Shown: one piece after another, positions 43,318 to 51,621 of the stretch
Numbering within the stretch: position 1 is the stretch's first letter
How the letters are laid out: each line of letters opens with the position of its first letter
NCBI RefSeq assembly: GCF_900187065.1
Contig: NZ_LT906483.1
Span: 682,001 to 746,000, forward strand
Reading direction: 5' to 3'
Length of the DNA: 64,000 bases
From: Mycolicibacterium thermoresistibile
GTDB lineage: Bacteria; Actinomycetota; Actinomycetes; Mycobacteriales; Mycobacteriaceae
The notes under the pieces: model-generated
What the model saw: the letters and a program-made list of their open reading frames with translations, nothing else
Told to the model about the DNA's origin: nothing
The model's database searches: none
Position numbers and translations under genes: made by a program

Positions 43318-44325
43318 GTGAACACACCAGCGACCGTGGTGGCCGGCGTGGATCTAGGTGACCCGGATTTCGCCGCCGGCGTCCGTGACGGCGTCGCGCG
43401 CATCGAGGATCTGATGTCCTCTGAGCTGGGCAAAGCCGACGACCTGATGGCCGAGGCGGTACAGCATCTGTTCCGGGCCGGCGGTAAGCGATTCCGCCCC
43501 CTGTTCACGGTGCTGTCGGCCCAGCTGGGGCCGGAGCCCGACGCCTGGCAGGTCACCGTCGCCGGCGCGGTGATCGAGTTGGTGCACCTGGCGACCCTCT
43601 ATCACGACGATGTGATGGACGACGCCGAGATGCGTCGCGGTGCGCCCAGCGCCAACGCGAAATGGGGGAACAGCATTGCGATCTTGGCCGGCGACTACCT
43701 GTTCGCGACCGCGTCGCGGCTGGTGTCGCGGCTCGGGCCGGAGGCGGTGCGGGTGATCGCCGACACGTTCGCGCAACTGGTCACCGGTCAGATGCGCGAG
43801 ACCCGCGGCGCCGCCGACGGCGCCGACCCGATAGAGCACTACCTGAAGGTGGTGTACGAGAAGACGGCGTGCCTGATCTCGGCGTCCGGCCGGTTCGGTG
43901 CGACGTTCTCCGGCGCCGACGAGGAGCAGGTCGAACGGCTCGCCCGGCTGGGCGGCATCGTCGGGACGGCGTTCCAGATCTCCGACGACATCATCGACAT
44001 CGAGAGTGAGTCCACGGAGTCGGGGAAGACGCCGGGCACCGACCTGCGCGAAGGGGTGCACACGCTGCCGGTGCTGTACGCGCTGCGGGAAACCGGCCCG
44101 GAGGCCGAGCGGCTGCGGGAGTTGGTGTCGCGACCGGTGGAGGACGATGCGGACCTGGCCGAGGCGCTGGACCTGCTGCGCCGTTCGCCGGGAATGGCGC
44201 AGGCCACCGAGACGGTCCGGGAGTACGCGACGGAGGCGCGCAGTGTGCTGGCGCAGCTGCCGGCCGGACCGGGCCGGGACGCGCTGGCAACCCTGATCGA
44301 TTTCACCGTGAACCGACACGGTTGA
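43318..44325 (+). CDS. grcC: Polyprenyl diphosphate synthase (GrcC-like)
   Basis: A 335-residue trans-prenyltransferase from GTG 43318. First Asp-rich motif DDVMDDAEMRRG, second DDIIDIESE, and GGKRFRPLF for diphosphate binding. Small residues (Ala, Thr) just before the first Asp-rich motif favour long-chain products such as the menaquinone side chain. It is the Rv0562-type gene next to menJ, matching its job of supplying the isoprenoid tail. Confidence 0.92.
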   Translation: MNTPATVVAGVDLGDPDFAAGVRDGVARIEDLMSSELGKADDLMAEAVQHLFRAGGKRFRPLFTVLSAQLGPEPDAWQVTVAGAVIELVHLATLYHDDVMDDAEMRRGAPSANAKWGNSIAILAGDYLFATASRLVSRLGPEAVRVIADTFAQLVTGQMRETRGAADGADPIEHYLKVVYEKTACLISASGRFGATFSGADEEQVERLARLGGIVGTAFQISDDIIDIESESTESGKTPGTDLREGVHTLPVLYALRETGPEAERLRELVSRPVEDDADLAEALDLLRRSPGMAQATETVREYATEARSVLAQLPAGPGRDALATLIDFTVNRHG

Positions 44326-44333
44326 CCCGAACC

Positions 44334-44360
44334 GGAACCTCTCACGTCCGGCTCAGCGTT
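44334..44360 (+). promoter_or_regulatory. ECF-sigma (SigE/SigH-like) promoter upstream of htpX
   Basis: GGAAC at 44334-44338 and GTT at 44358-44360 are spaced by 19 bases, matching the GGAAC-N18/19-GTT pattern of stress sigma factors in mycobacteria. It lies 31 bases upstream of the htpX ATG, which has a strong AGGAGGA site. I recall htpX being listed as SigE-dependent in M. tuberculosis. Confidence 0.55.
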
Positions 44361-44391
44361 TAATCAGCGAAGACTTCTAGGAGGAAAGCTG

Positions 44392-45276
44392 ATGACGTGG
44401 AACCCGCACGCCAACCGGTTGAAGACGTTCGTGCTGCTGGTCGGGATGTCCGCGTTGATCGTCTTCATCGGTGCGCTGTTCCAGAACCGGTCGATCCTGT
44501 TCCTGGCGGTGCTGTTCGCCGTCGGCATGAACGTGTACGTCTACTTCAACAGCGACAAGCTGGCGCTGCGGGCCATGCACGCCCAACCGGTGACCGAACT
44601 GCAGGCGCCGGTGATGTACCGGATCGTGCGGGAATTGGCCAACACCGCCCACCAGCCGATGCCGCGGCTGTACATCAGCGACACCGCGAACCCGAACGCG
44701 TTCGCCACCGGGCGCAACCCGCGCAACGCGGCGGTGTGCTGTACGACCGGCCTGTTGCAGATCCTCAATGAGCGGGAACTGCGGGCGGTTCTGGGTCATG
44801 AACTCTCCCATGTCTACAACCGCGATATCCTGATCTCGTGTGTGGCCGGTGCGCTGGCCGCGATCGTCACCGCGCTCGCCAATATCGCCATGTACGCCAG
44901 CATGTTCGGCGGCAACCGCCAAGGCGGCCCGAGCCCCTTTGCGTTGCTTCTGGTTTCGTTCCTGGGCCCGATCGCTGCGACGGTCATCCGGATGGCGGTG
45001 TCGAGGTCGCGGGAGTATCAGGCCGACCAGTCCGGAGCCGAATTGACCGGCGACCCACTGGCGTTGGCGTCGGCGCTGCGCAAGATCAGCGGCGGGGTGC
45101 AGGCGGCGCCGCTGCCGCCCGAGCCGCAGCTGGCCGATCAGGCGCATCTGATGATCGCCAGCCCGTTCCGCGCCGGGGAGAAGATCGGCAAACTGTTCTC
45201 CACCCACCCGCCGATCGAGGACCGCATCGCCCGGCTCGAGGCGATGGCCGGCCGCGGTCCGGGCCATTACTACTGA
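44392..45276 (+). CDS. htpX: Membrane zinc protease HtpX
   Basis: A 294-residue M48-family protease of membrane quality control. Two N-terminal membrane helices (residues about 14-32 and 36-53), the zinc site HELSH at about residue 136, two more helices at about 150-170 and 188-208, and the third zinc ligand Glu in [17 protein letters not shown]. The C-terminal [15 protein letters not shown] is typical. It degrades misfolded membrane proteins under envelope stress. The strong ribosome site and stress-type promoter agree. Confidence 0.95.
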   Translation: MTWNPHANRLKTFVLLVGMSALIVFIGALFQNRSILFLAVLFAVGMNVYVYFNSDKLALRAMHAQPVTELQAPVMYRIVRELANTAHQPMPRLYISDTANPNAFATGRNPRNAAVCCTTGLLQILNERELRAVLGHELSHVYNRDILISCVAGALAAIVTALANIAMYASMFGGNRQGGPSPFALLLVSFLGPIAATVIRMAVSRSREYQADQSGAELTGDPLALASALRKISGGVQAAPLPPEPQLADQAHLMIASPFRAGEKIGKLFSTHPPIEDRIARLEAMAGRGPGHYY

Positions 45277-45291
45277 GCCCCGGGGCGCTTA

Positions 45292-45396
45292 CTGCTGAGC
45301 CCCGAGGACGTCGCCAACGCCGTGCTCTATCTGGTCTCGGATAAGGGGGGGTGCTAGTCCGGGGAGTCGCTCACCCTGGCCAACGGGATGAACTGA
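45292..45396 (+). pseudogene. 3' remnant of a short-chain dehydrogenase gene
   Basis: Reading from 45292 gives [20 protein letters not shown], then Cys, a TAG stop, and [12 protein letters not shown] ending at TGA. This matches the last 35 or so residues of SDRs (PEDVANAVLYLVSDEA..VTG..L.VD.G), with an interruption where the YVTG motif should be. Nothing of the N-terminal part remains. It is a decayed fragment between htpX and the chloroperoxidase-like gene. Confidence 0.65.
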
Positions 45397-45448
45397 GTTC
45401 TGCGACTTTCGCGCTGCGAGAACGGGTGCCGCGGGGTAGCTTGCTAAT

Positions 45449-45484
45449 CGGCGAATCCGGCGAATCCGGCGAATCCGGCGAAGA
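45449..45484. repeat. 9-base tandem repeat in the chloroperoxidase-like gene leader
   Basis: Three exact copies of CGGCGAATC (45449-45475) and a partial fourth lie 10 to 46 bases upstream of the ATG at 45495 and run into its purine-rich ribosome site (GAAGAAGG). Copy-number change could alter leader structure or, if an upstream start is used, add Gly-Glu-Ser units. Confidence 0.75.
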
Positions 45485-45494
45485 AGGGCCGACG

Positions 45495-46319
45495 ATGGCA
45501 ACGATCACCACTTCCGACGGCGTCGAGATCTTCTACCGGGACTGGGGCAGCGGGCAGCCCATCGTGTTCAGTCACGGGTGGCCGCTGACCGCCGACGACT
45601 GGGACCCGCAGATGCTGTTCTTCCTCAACGCGGGATACCGCGTGATCGCCCATGACCGGCGCGGGCACGGCCGTTCGTCGCCGGTGCCGGACGGTCACGA
45701 CATGGACCACTACGCGGACGACCTGGCCGCGCTGGTCGAGCACCTCGGTCTCCGGGATGCGGTGCACGTGGGCCACTCGACCGGCGGGGGGGTCGTGGTG
45801 CGCTATCTCGCCCGCCACGGGGAGGAGCGGACCGCCAAAGCCGTGCTCATCGCCGCGGTGCCGCCGTTGATGGTGCGGACCGACGCCAATCCCGGTGGGC
45901 TGCCCAAGAGCGTGTTCGACGACTTCCAGGCGCAACTCGCGGCGAACCGCTCGGAGTTCTACCGCGCCCTCGCGTCCGGGCCGTTCTACGGGTTCAACCG
46001 CGACGGTGTGGAACCGTCGGAGGCGCTGATCGCCAACTGGTGGCGGCAGGGAATGATGGGCGACGCCAAAGCCCACTACGACGGCATCGTGGCGTTCTCC
46101 CAGACCGATTTCACCGAGGACCTCACGAAGATCACCGTCCCGGTCCTGGTGATGCACGGCGACGACGATCAGGTGGTGCCCTACGCCAACTCCGGTCCGC
46201 TGACCGCCGAACTGCTCCGGAACGCGAAACTGAAGACCTATCAGGGATTCCCGCACGGCATGATGACCACCCACGCCGAGGTCGTCAACGCCGACATCCT
46301 GGAGTTCCTGCGGTCCTGA
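45495..46319 (+). CDS. Alpha/beta hydrolase, non-heme chloroperoxidase type
   Basis: A 274-residue hydrolase of the cofactor-free haloperoxidase/esterase group. Start ATG 45495 ([20 protein letters not shown]). Oxyanion region [21 protein letters not shown], nucleophile Ser in GHSTGGG (about residue 97), Asp in HGDDDQVVP (about 225) and His in GFPHGM (about 254). These enzymes hydrolyse esters and can perhydrolyse acids; the physiological substrate is unknown. The 9-base tandem repeat lies in the leader. Confidence 0.9.
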   Translation: MATITTSDGVEIFYRDWGSGQPIVFSHGWPLTADDWDPQMLFFLNAGYRVIAHDRRGHGRSSPVPDGHDMDHYADDLAALVEHLGLRDAVHVGHSTGGGVVVRYLARHGEERTAKAVLIAAVPPLMVRTDANPGGLPKSVFDDFQAQLAANRSEFYRALASGPFYGFNRDGVEPSEALIANWWRQGMMGDAKAHYDGIVAFSQTDFTEDLTKITVPVLVMHGDDDQVVPYANSGPLTAELLRNAKLKTYQGFPHGMMTTHAEVVNADILEFLRS

Positions 46320-46374
46320 GGTGCGGTCGGCCGTCACGCTGCGGGCAGCTCATCGCCCCGTTAGGCTGAGCCCC

Positions 46375-46869
46375 GTGCTGAAGCGTGTGCTCCTCGGGGC
46401 GGCTCTTGCCGCCGTCGTCGGTGTGCCCGCCGTCGCGGCCGCCGAACCGGACCGGCCCGGGCCGCCCGACGTCAACGCCTTCGAGCCGGTGAGGTTGTCG
46501 GAGTACACCGTCATGGACGGCGCCTGGTTCGCCTTCCGCGGCCCCGCGGGGATCACCTGTGTGCTGCAGCGCAGCGGGGGATACGGGTGCAGCGGGCCGC
46601 TCCCGGGAGCACCCGGCGGGGCGAACATGGTCAGCGGCGGGCCCGGGGTTCCGGGTTTCGCCACCACCGACGCCTCGGTGTTCGACGTGGTCGGCGACGC
46701 CGAACCGCTGCCCCCGAACTCCCGGATCAGCTATCAGACGGTCAGCTGCGGCACCGACGGCACGATGACCACCTGCGTGGACAGCCGCACCGGGGCCGGC
46801 TTCGTGATCGGCCCGGCCGGCAGCCACATCCTGGCGCCGAGCAACCCGCTGCTCAACCGGCGCAACTGA
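46375..46869 (+). CDS. Secreted protein of unknown function
   Basis: A 164-residue exported protein. I chose GTG 46375 because a clean signal peptide begins there (LKRVLLGAALAAVVGVPAVA, cleavage after AAA). The frame is open back to 46321, just after the preceding stop. The mature part has two Cys pairs (GITCVLQRSGGYGC and SCGTDGTMTTC) and Pro/Gly-rich loops; it resembles small mycobacterial cell-wall proteins with no assigned role. It converges on gpsA. Confidence 0.7.
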   Translation: MLKRVLLGAALAAVVGVPAVAAAEPDRPGPPDVNAFEPVRLSEYTVMDGAWFAFRGPAGITCVLQRSGGYGCSGPLPGAPGGANMVSGGPGVPGFATTDASVFDVVGDAEPLPPNSRISYQTVSCGTDGTMTTCVDSRTGAGFVIGPAGSHILAPSNPLLNRRN

Positions 46870-46878
46870 GCTGCGGGA

Positions 46879-47904
46879 TCAGAACCCCGAGCCGTGCACC
46901 TCATGGCCGGGCTTCTCGGCCATCAGACCGCGGTAGGCCTGCTCGACGGTGGAACCGTGGTTGACGACGGCGTCCACCTCCCGGGCGATCGGCATGGAGA
47001 TGCCGTACTCGTCGGCGAACTCCATGATCACGCTGGCGGCCTTCACCCCCTCGGCGACCTGATCCATCGACGCGATGATCTCGTCGATCGGTTTACCGGC
47101 ACCCAGCTGCTCGCCGACGTGGCGGTTGCGGCTGCGCTTGCTGGTGCAGGTGACGATCAGATCGCCCATGCCGGCCACCCCGGCGAAGGTGTCGCGCTGG
47201 CCGCCCATCGCCTCACCGAGCTTCGACATCTCGCGCAGCGCCCGCGCCATCACCATGGCCCGGGTGTTCTCGCCGATGCCCAGTGAGTAGCCCATCCCCA
47301 CCGCGATCGCGTACACGTTCTTCAGCGCCCCGGCCATCTCCACGCCGACCACATCGTCGGTGGTGTAGGTGCGGAACCGCTTGGTGCGGAACATCCGCGC
47401 CAGATATGCGGCCATCTCCTGATCGGGCATCGCCAGCACCGCCGCGGCCGCATATCCCTCCGCCACCTCCCGGGCGATGTTCGGGCCGGCCAGGATGCCG
47501 GCCGGATGGCCCGGCAGCACCTCGTTGACGATCTGGCTCATCCGCAGGTTGGTGCCCTGCTCCAGACCTTTCACCAACGACACCACCGGCACCCACGGCC
47601 GCAGCTCCCGGGCCAACTCGGTCAGCACGGCCCGGAACCCGTGCGACGGCACTCCCATGACCACCACGTCGGCACTGTTGGCCGCCTCGGAGAAATCCGT
47701 GGTGGCGCGTAGGTCGGGTGTGAGCACCACGTCCTCGCCGAGGTAGCGGGAGTTGCGGTGGTTCTCGTTGATGTCGCGGGCGGTCTCCTCGGAGCGCACC
47801 CACTGCAGCGTCGGGCCGCGCCGGGCGCAGATGTTGGCGACGGTGGTGCCCCAGGAGCCGCCGCCCAGGACGACGACGGTGGGGGCGCGTTTCGCAGCTG
47901 CCAT
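46879..47904 (-). CDS. gpsA: Glycerol-3-phosphate dehydrogenase [NAD(P)+] (GpsA)
   Basis: A 341-residue enzyme that reduces dihydroxyacetone phosphate to sn-glycerol-3-phosphate for phospholipid synthesis. NAD(P) motif GGGSWGTTVA near residue 15, VSLVKGLEQGT, LAGPNIAREVAEG, the catalytic Lys in AGALKNVYAIAVG, and GVAGMGDLIVTCTSKRSRNR (given in part). Length is normal. It is at the Rv0564c position of the block, after htpX. Confidence 0.95.
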   Translation of the reverse strand: MAAAKRAPTVVVLGGGSWGTTVANICARRGPTLQWVRSEETARDINENHRNSRYLGEDVVLTPDLRATTDFSEAANSADVVVMGVPSHGFRAVLTELARELRPWVPVVSLVKGLEQGTNLRMSQIVNEVLPGHPAGILAGPNIAREVAEGYAAAAVLAMPDQEMAAYLARMFRTKRFRTYTTDDVVGVEMAGALKNVYAIAVGMGYSLGIGENTRAMVMARALREMSKLGEAMGGQRDTFAGVAGMGDLIVTCTSKRSRNRHVGEQLGAGKPIDEIIASMDQVAEGVKAASVIMEFADEYGISMPIAREVDAVVNHGSTVEQAYRGLMAEKPGHEVHGSGF

Positions 47905-47964
47905 GCGGACCAGATTAGGGCCGGCGACCCTCCGCCCGGGGGCATTTGCCCGTGCGGGGTTCCG

Positions 47965-48726
47965 TCAGGTCCGGCCCGGGGCCGGGTCCGACGCGTCTCG
48001 GCCCCGACTTCGGTTGCGCGGCAGATGCGCAAGCCACTCGTCGATCACCTCGGCGATCAGCGCCGCACCGCGGCTGTTCTGGTGGATGTGATCGGTCGTC
48101 AGCGCCAGCCGGCGTCGGCGGGCGAGGGCGTCGAGGTCACCTCCGAGGCCGCGCCGCAACAGCGTCGCGATGAACCCGGCGGGCGTCAGTTCGCGGTACG
48201 GCACCGGGTCGACGGGTTCTGACCGCAGCACGTCGACCTGCCGCTCGTGCAGCGGAAGACAGGCGACCCCGGCCGCCCGCGCGACCTCGGCGATCGTCGC
48301 GCTGTACTCGGCGGCGACGCGCATCGGGGCGGCGTGCAGCACCTGACCGAGCGCGGGCAGTGACAGCAGCGCGATCTCGGCGTCGGTGTCACGCTGCAGC
48401 CGTTCGACGATCCCGGTGAGGCACTCGGCGAACCAGTCCCGGCTCGGTGGCTGCGGAAGTCCCTTGCGCTTCATGGTCTTTGCGATCGGGTAGCCGGGAA
48501 GGGCGGCGCGTGCGTCGTTGGTGCCGATCAGCACGGTGATTGCGTCGGCTCCGGTGGCGACGACCGGGTCGAGGCGCTGCAGCAGGTTGTAGGCGAAGTC
48601 GCCGTTGACGCCGAACCGCTGCACGGTGAGCGTCTCCGGATGCCGGTGGGTGAGCGGGGCGATGTAGTCGGCGCTGATCTGGGCGCGGGTGATGCTGTCG
48701 CCGATACAGGTCAGACGGATCGTCAT
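47965..48726 (-). CDS. SGNH/GDSL-family hydrolase
   Basis: A 253-residue esterase-like protein with the four SGNH blocks: IGDSIT (Ser at about residue 10), GVNGDF (Gly block), IGTNDAR (Asn at about 69) and a C-terminal DHIHQNSRG (Asp and His). No signal peptide, so cytoplasmic. Substrate is unknown. It is divergent from the AraC-type gene with only 32 bases between the starts, suggesting shared control. Confidence 0.87.
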   Translation of the reverse strand: MTIRLTCIGDSITRAQISADYIAPLTHRHPETLTVQRFGVNGDFAYNLLQRLDPVVATGADAITVLIGTNDARAALPGYPIAKTMKRKGLPQPPSRDWFAECLTGIVERLQRDTDAEIALLSLPALGQVLHAAPMRVAAEYSATIAEVARAAGVACLPLHERQVDVLRSEPVDPVPYRELTPAGFIATLLRRGLGGDLDALARRRRLALTTDHIHQNSRGAALIAEVIDEWLAHLPRNRSRGRDASDPAPGRT

Positions 48727-48758
48727 GGTGTTGTCTCTTTCTGCGTACGCTGGGGCGG

Positions 48759-49601
48759 GTGAGGGATCCGGCGCGGATCGAGATCGGCGGACATCCGGCG
48801 GCGCCGCTGCGGCCGTTCGTCACGGGCTACACGGGATTCGACCTGCGGGGTTTCGAGCCCGGGGTGCACGTCGGCATGCCGTCGCACACGCTGACCGCCG
48901 TTCTGACCTTCGGCGAACCACTGGAGATCGACGTGCCGAGCGGGCTGAGCGGCACCAGCGGCCGCTACCCGTCGATGGCGAGTGGTCTTCTGGCCCAGTC
49001 GATCTCGATCAGGCACCGGGGCGCTCAGCGCGGCGTGAAGCTGTCGTTCACCCCGCTGGGCGCGCGGATGGTGTTCGGGATGCCCGCGGGCGCGCTCGCC
49101 AACTCGGTGGTGCCGCTGTCCGATGTGCTGGCCGACCTGTGGCCCGAACTCGAGGACCGGCTCGGTGCGGCGGCGACGTGGCCGCACCGGTTCCGGGTGC
49201 TCGACGACGTGCTCGCGCGCGCCGTCGCCCGGACGATGTGCGCCGGGATGTTCGACGTCCGCCCCGAGGTCGCCGCGGCCTGGCAGCGGCTCGTCGACTC
49301 GCGCGGGCAGGTGCGGGTCGGCGACCTGGCGCACGACCTGGGGTGCAGCCGTCGCCACCTGACCGCCCGGTTCCGGGAGGAGTTCGGCCTGACACCCAAG
49401 ACGCTGGCGCGGATCCTGCGTCTCGAGCAGGCCGTCGGGCTGGTGGCCGCCGCCGGCGCCCCGGCGTGGGCGGAGGTGTCCGCCGCCGCCGGATACGCCG
49501 ACCAGGCCCACCTGGTGCGCGACTGGCGCAGCTTCACCGGGCGGACGCCGTCCTCCTGGTTCGACGGCGACGTGCTGGTCGACGGCCGTCCCCACGGCTA
49601 G
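48759..49601 (+). CDS. AraC-family transcriptional regulator
   Basis: A 280-residue regulator from GTG 48759. The N-terminal domain (FVTGYTGFDLRGFEPGVHVG) is of the DUF6597-like sensor type. The C-terminal domain has the double helix-turn-helix VGDLAHDLGCSRRHLTARFREE (given in part) and WAEVSAAAGYADQAHLVRDW. It likely controls the divergent SGNH hydrolase and itself. Its stop overlaps the stop of the convergent cupin gene. Confidence 0.87.
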   Translation: MRDPARIEIGGHPAAPLRPFVTGYTGFDLRGFEPGVHVGMPSHTLTAVLTFGEPLEIDVPSGLSGTSGRYPSMASGLLAQSISIRHRGAQRGVKLSFTPLGARMVFGMPAGALANSVVPLSDVLADLWPELEDRLGAAATWPHRFRVLDDVLARAVARTMCAGMFDVRPEVAAAWQRLVDSRGQVRVGDLAHDLGCSRRHLTARFREEFGLTPKTLARILRLEQAVGLVAAAGAPAWAEVSAAAGYADQAHLVRDWRSFTGRTPSSWFDGDVLVDGRPHG

Positions 49602-50023
49602 GTCCTGGGCCGGTGTTCGCTGCCGGGGCCGGGGGTGATCGTCAGCACCCGGGCCCGACCGTGCATGTCGACGGCGTGCCAGACGCCCGCGGGGTTCACG
49701 ACCGCGTCGCCGGGGCCGAGGACCACCTCGTCGGCGGTGTCCTCGCTCGGGTCGGGGCCGCGCAGCACCGAGACCTGTCCGGTCAGGCAGACGATCACCT
49801 CATCGGCGACGTGGCGTTCCCAGTGGTCGCCGCGGCCCTCGTCCTCGACGACGACCATCAGGCGGCCGTCGGCGCCGTCGTCCGCGGTGGCCGAGACGTA
49901 GGCGGACAGGGCCTCGGGGTTCCAGGCGAAGCCGCGAACGGTCCGCACCCGCGGGCCGGGGCCGAGGTGCAGCGGGGTGACGAGCAGGTTCTGGCGTCCG
50001 TTGGGGGTTTCGATGGCGATCAT
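49598..50023 (-). CDS. Cupin-domain protein
   Basis: A 141-residue single-domain cupin from ATG 50023 (MIAIETPNGRQNLLV); an in-frame ATG at 50065 would add 14 residues. Cupin motif 1 is RHVADEVIVCLTGQ with H and E as metal ligands, motif 2 VNPAGVWHAVDM with a His. Such proteins bind a metal and small acids; the role is unknown. Its 3' end overlaps the AraC gene by three bases in convergent orientation. Confidence 0.8.
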   Translation of the reverse strand: MIAIETPNGRQNLLVTPLHLGPGPRVRTVRGFAWNPEALSAYVSATADDGADGRLMVVVEDEGRGDHWERHVADEVIVCLTGQVSVLRGPDPSEDTADEVVLGPGDAVVNPAGVWHAVDMHGRARVLTITPGPGSEHRPRT

Positions 50024-50095
50024 GCGGCCATCGTCACAACCGGGCTCCCGGGCGGTCTTGAACAAATGGGAACGCCGGAACCGGCCCGTCAGCCG

Positions 50096-50587
50096 TCAGC
50101 GATAGTTGACGAACTGCAGCGGTACGTCGAGATCGGCCTTCTTCAGCATCGCGATGACGGCCTGCAGATCGTCGCGCTTCTTGGAGCTGACCCGGATCTC
50201 GTCGCCCTGGATCTGCGCCTTGACGCCCTTCGGTCCCTCCTCGCGGATCAGCTTGGTGATCTTCTTGGCGTTCTCGGCGCTGATGCCCTGTTTGATGGTG
50301 CCGGTCACCTTGAAGGCCTTGCCGCTGGGCTGCGGTTCGCCGGCCTCGAACGCCTTGATCGAGATGTCCCGGCGCACCAGCTTCTCCTTGAAGACATCGA
50401 CGGCGGCCTTGAGCCGCTCCTCGGTCGAGCTGGTGATCTCGACGGCGTCATCGCCCTTCCACGCGATGCTGGTGTCGGTGCCGCGGAAGTCGAACCTGGT
50501 GGCCAGCTCCTTGGCCGCCTGGTTCAACGCGTTGTCGACTTCCTGCCGGTCGACCTTGCTGACCACGTCGAAGCTTGAATCCGCCAT
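50096..50587 (-). CDS. yajQ: YajQ-family nucleotide-binding protein
   Basis: A 163-residue protein with the whole YajQ signature: [41 protein letters not shown]-like [35 protein letters not shown] (given in part), and [10 protein letters not shown] at the C-terminus. Members bind nucleotides or nucleic acids, and in some bacteria cyclic di-GMP. It is conserved next to tRNA-Tyr in mycobacteria. Confidence 0.95.
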   Translation of the reverse strand: MADSSFDVVSKVDRQEVDNALNQAAKELATRFDFRGTDTSIAWKGDDAVEITSSTEERLKAAVDVFKEKLVRRDISIKAFEAGEPQPSGKAFKVTGTIKQGISAENAKKITKLIREEGPKGVKAQIQGDEIRVSSKKRDDLQAVIAMLKKADLDVPLQFVNYR

Positions 50588-50686
50588 GGACCAGCTCCCT
50601 CCTCATCGATCCCGTTTTCGTACTCGACCCATACTCGTTGTACCCTGCTAGTCGCGCCAAACTGGTAAGGGTTGGTGCGACACCCC

Positions 50687-50769
50687 GGCAGGTTGCCCGA
50701 GCGGCCAATGGGAGCGGACTGTAAATCCGCCGGCGTAAGCCTACGCAGGTTCGAATCCTGCACCTGCCA
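50687..50769 (+). tRNA. tRNA-Tyr (anticodon GTA)
   Basis: The acceptor stem GGCAGGT pairs with ACCTGCC. Anticodon stem GCGGA/TCCGC holds a 7-base loop with GTA at 50721-50723. The variable arm is long (class II, as expected of bacterial tRNA-Tyr), and the T arm is GCAGGTTCGAATCCTGC. The 3' CCA is not encoded (CCAC follows only in part). It marks the end of the conserved block; accessory DNA follows. Confidence 0.97.
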
Positions 50770-50777
50770 CAGAGGTC

Positions 50778-50797
50778 AGAGGCGGCGCTTAGCCTCT
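50778..50797 (+). terminator. Hairpin after tRNA-Tyr, possible terminator
   Basis: AGAGGC and GCCTCT form a 6-bp stem around an 8-base loop, starting 8 bases after the tRNA and followed by CTTAGCTAATT. The stem is short and the T-tract poor, so this is a weak intrinsic terminator. The rest of the gap to 50990 shows no gene. Confidence 0.4.
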
Positions 50798-50990
50798 CTT
50801 AGCTAATTCGGGAAGCTCAGAGTCTCCGCCGTTAGGGCGTCTGCGGCACGGGACACGTGCTCGTCGTGGAGGTGCCCGCAGCGGTCTAAACCCCCGCGGA
50901 GGTTTGCGCGGGGTGCGGGCCGCCGGTGGCGACGCCCACGGAAAGTGGCTCGACCACACCAGCGACCCGCAGCACCAGATCAAGTGCTGA

Positions 50991-51297
50991 TCAGTCGTAG
51001 ATGACGGCCTTGCCGCTACGCCGCAGTTCCTCGAGGCCGTCAATCATGGCCTGCAGCTGTTCGGGGGTGTGGCCGACCCAGTCGGTGACCTCGCCGACGA
51101 CGCGGACCGGCTCGCGGGTGCGGTAGGAGTGGGTCGGGTTTCCCGGGAACTTCTTGTCGGTGACGTTGGGGTCGTCCTCCAGCGTGCCGGTCGGTTCGAC
51201 GATGTAGACGCGGCCGGGGCCGTCGCCCCTCGCGAGCTCGGCGGCCGACACCGCGCCGTCGAGTGTAGATCTCGAACGGCTTCGGCGGGTTCGGCAA
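50991..51297 (-). pseudogene. arr: Rifampin ADP-ribosyltransferase (arr) remnant with internal deletion and frameshift
   Basis: A TTG start at 51297 with an AGGAGGA site gives LPNPPKPFEIYT, very close to the start of mycobacterial Arr (ANPPKPFEV). The frame then shifts, and in another frame the Arr C-terminal half continues: TLDGAVSAAELARGDGPGRV, YIVEPTGTLEDDPN, KFPGNPTHSYRTREPVRVVG, ending GKAVIYD at 50991. About 35-40 codons of the NAD-binding part (HGT motif and the following Tyr region) are lost. Intact Arr proteins are about 140 residues and inactivate rifamycins by ADP-ribosylation; this copy cannot make a whole protein. The junction is near 51270. Confidence 0.85.
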
Positions 51298-51621
51298 AGC
51301 GGATTCCTCCTGGTCGGGTGCGGTGGACGCACGATTGTGCAGCACCACCCGGGCCTTGCGGCAAGCCCCGGTCCCTGACGTAAAGTGAGAGTGGGACAGA
51401 CGAAGTGGGACAGACGAAGTGGCCCGCCATCACCCGGACTTTCCGGCTACCGCGTCTCGCTCGACCCGAATCCCCCAAGTCTCACAGCAATGTAACTCTA
51501 CGCTGAGGCAAGCTGAGAAACAGCCTCCGACGTGCTCAGATGCGTTCTCAGCGCGGACTTGTCGGTGGGCGCCGCTAACGTTCCCTCCGCTCAAGAAAAC
51601 AGCTAGCGGGGGGAGTCAGGA
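51298..51621. other. Non-coding gap with a 14-base tandem duplication
   Basis: No gene was recognised in these 324 bases. GTGGGACAGACGAA is present twice in tandem at 51391-51404 and 51405-51418. The region carries the promoters of the arr remnant and of the membrane protein at 51622, whose start has a GGGGGGAG site about 12 bases upstream. The composition here is less G+C-rich than in the men block. Confidence 0.5.

Noticed and set aside
50789..51043. A minus-strand frame of 84 codons just after tRNA-Tyr, and the plus-strand reading ending at 50990, as an integrase remnant
   Set aside because: Neither reading contains an integrase motif (no Arg-His-Arg-Tyr pattern) and there is no ribosome site; nothing supports a gene.
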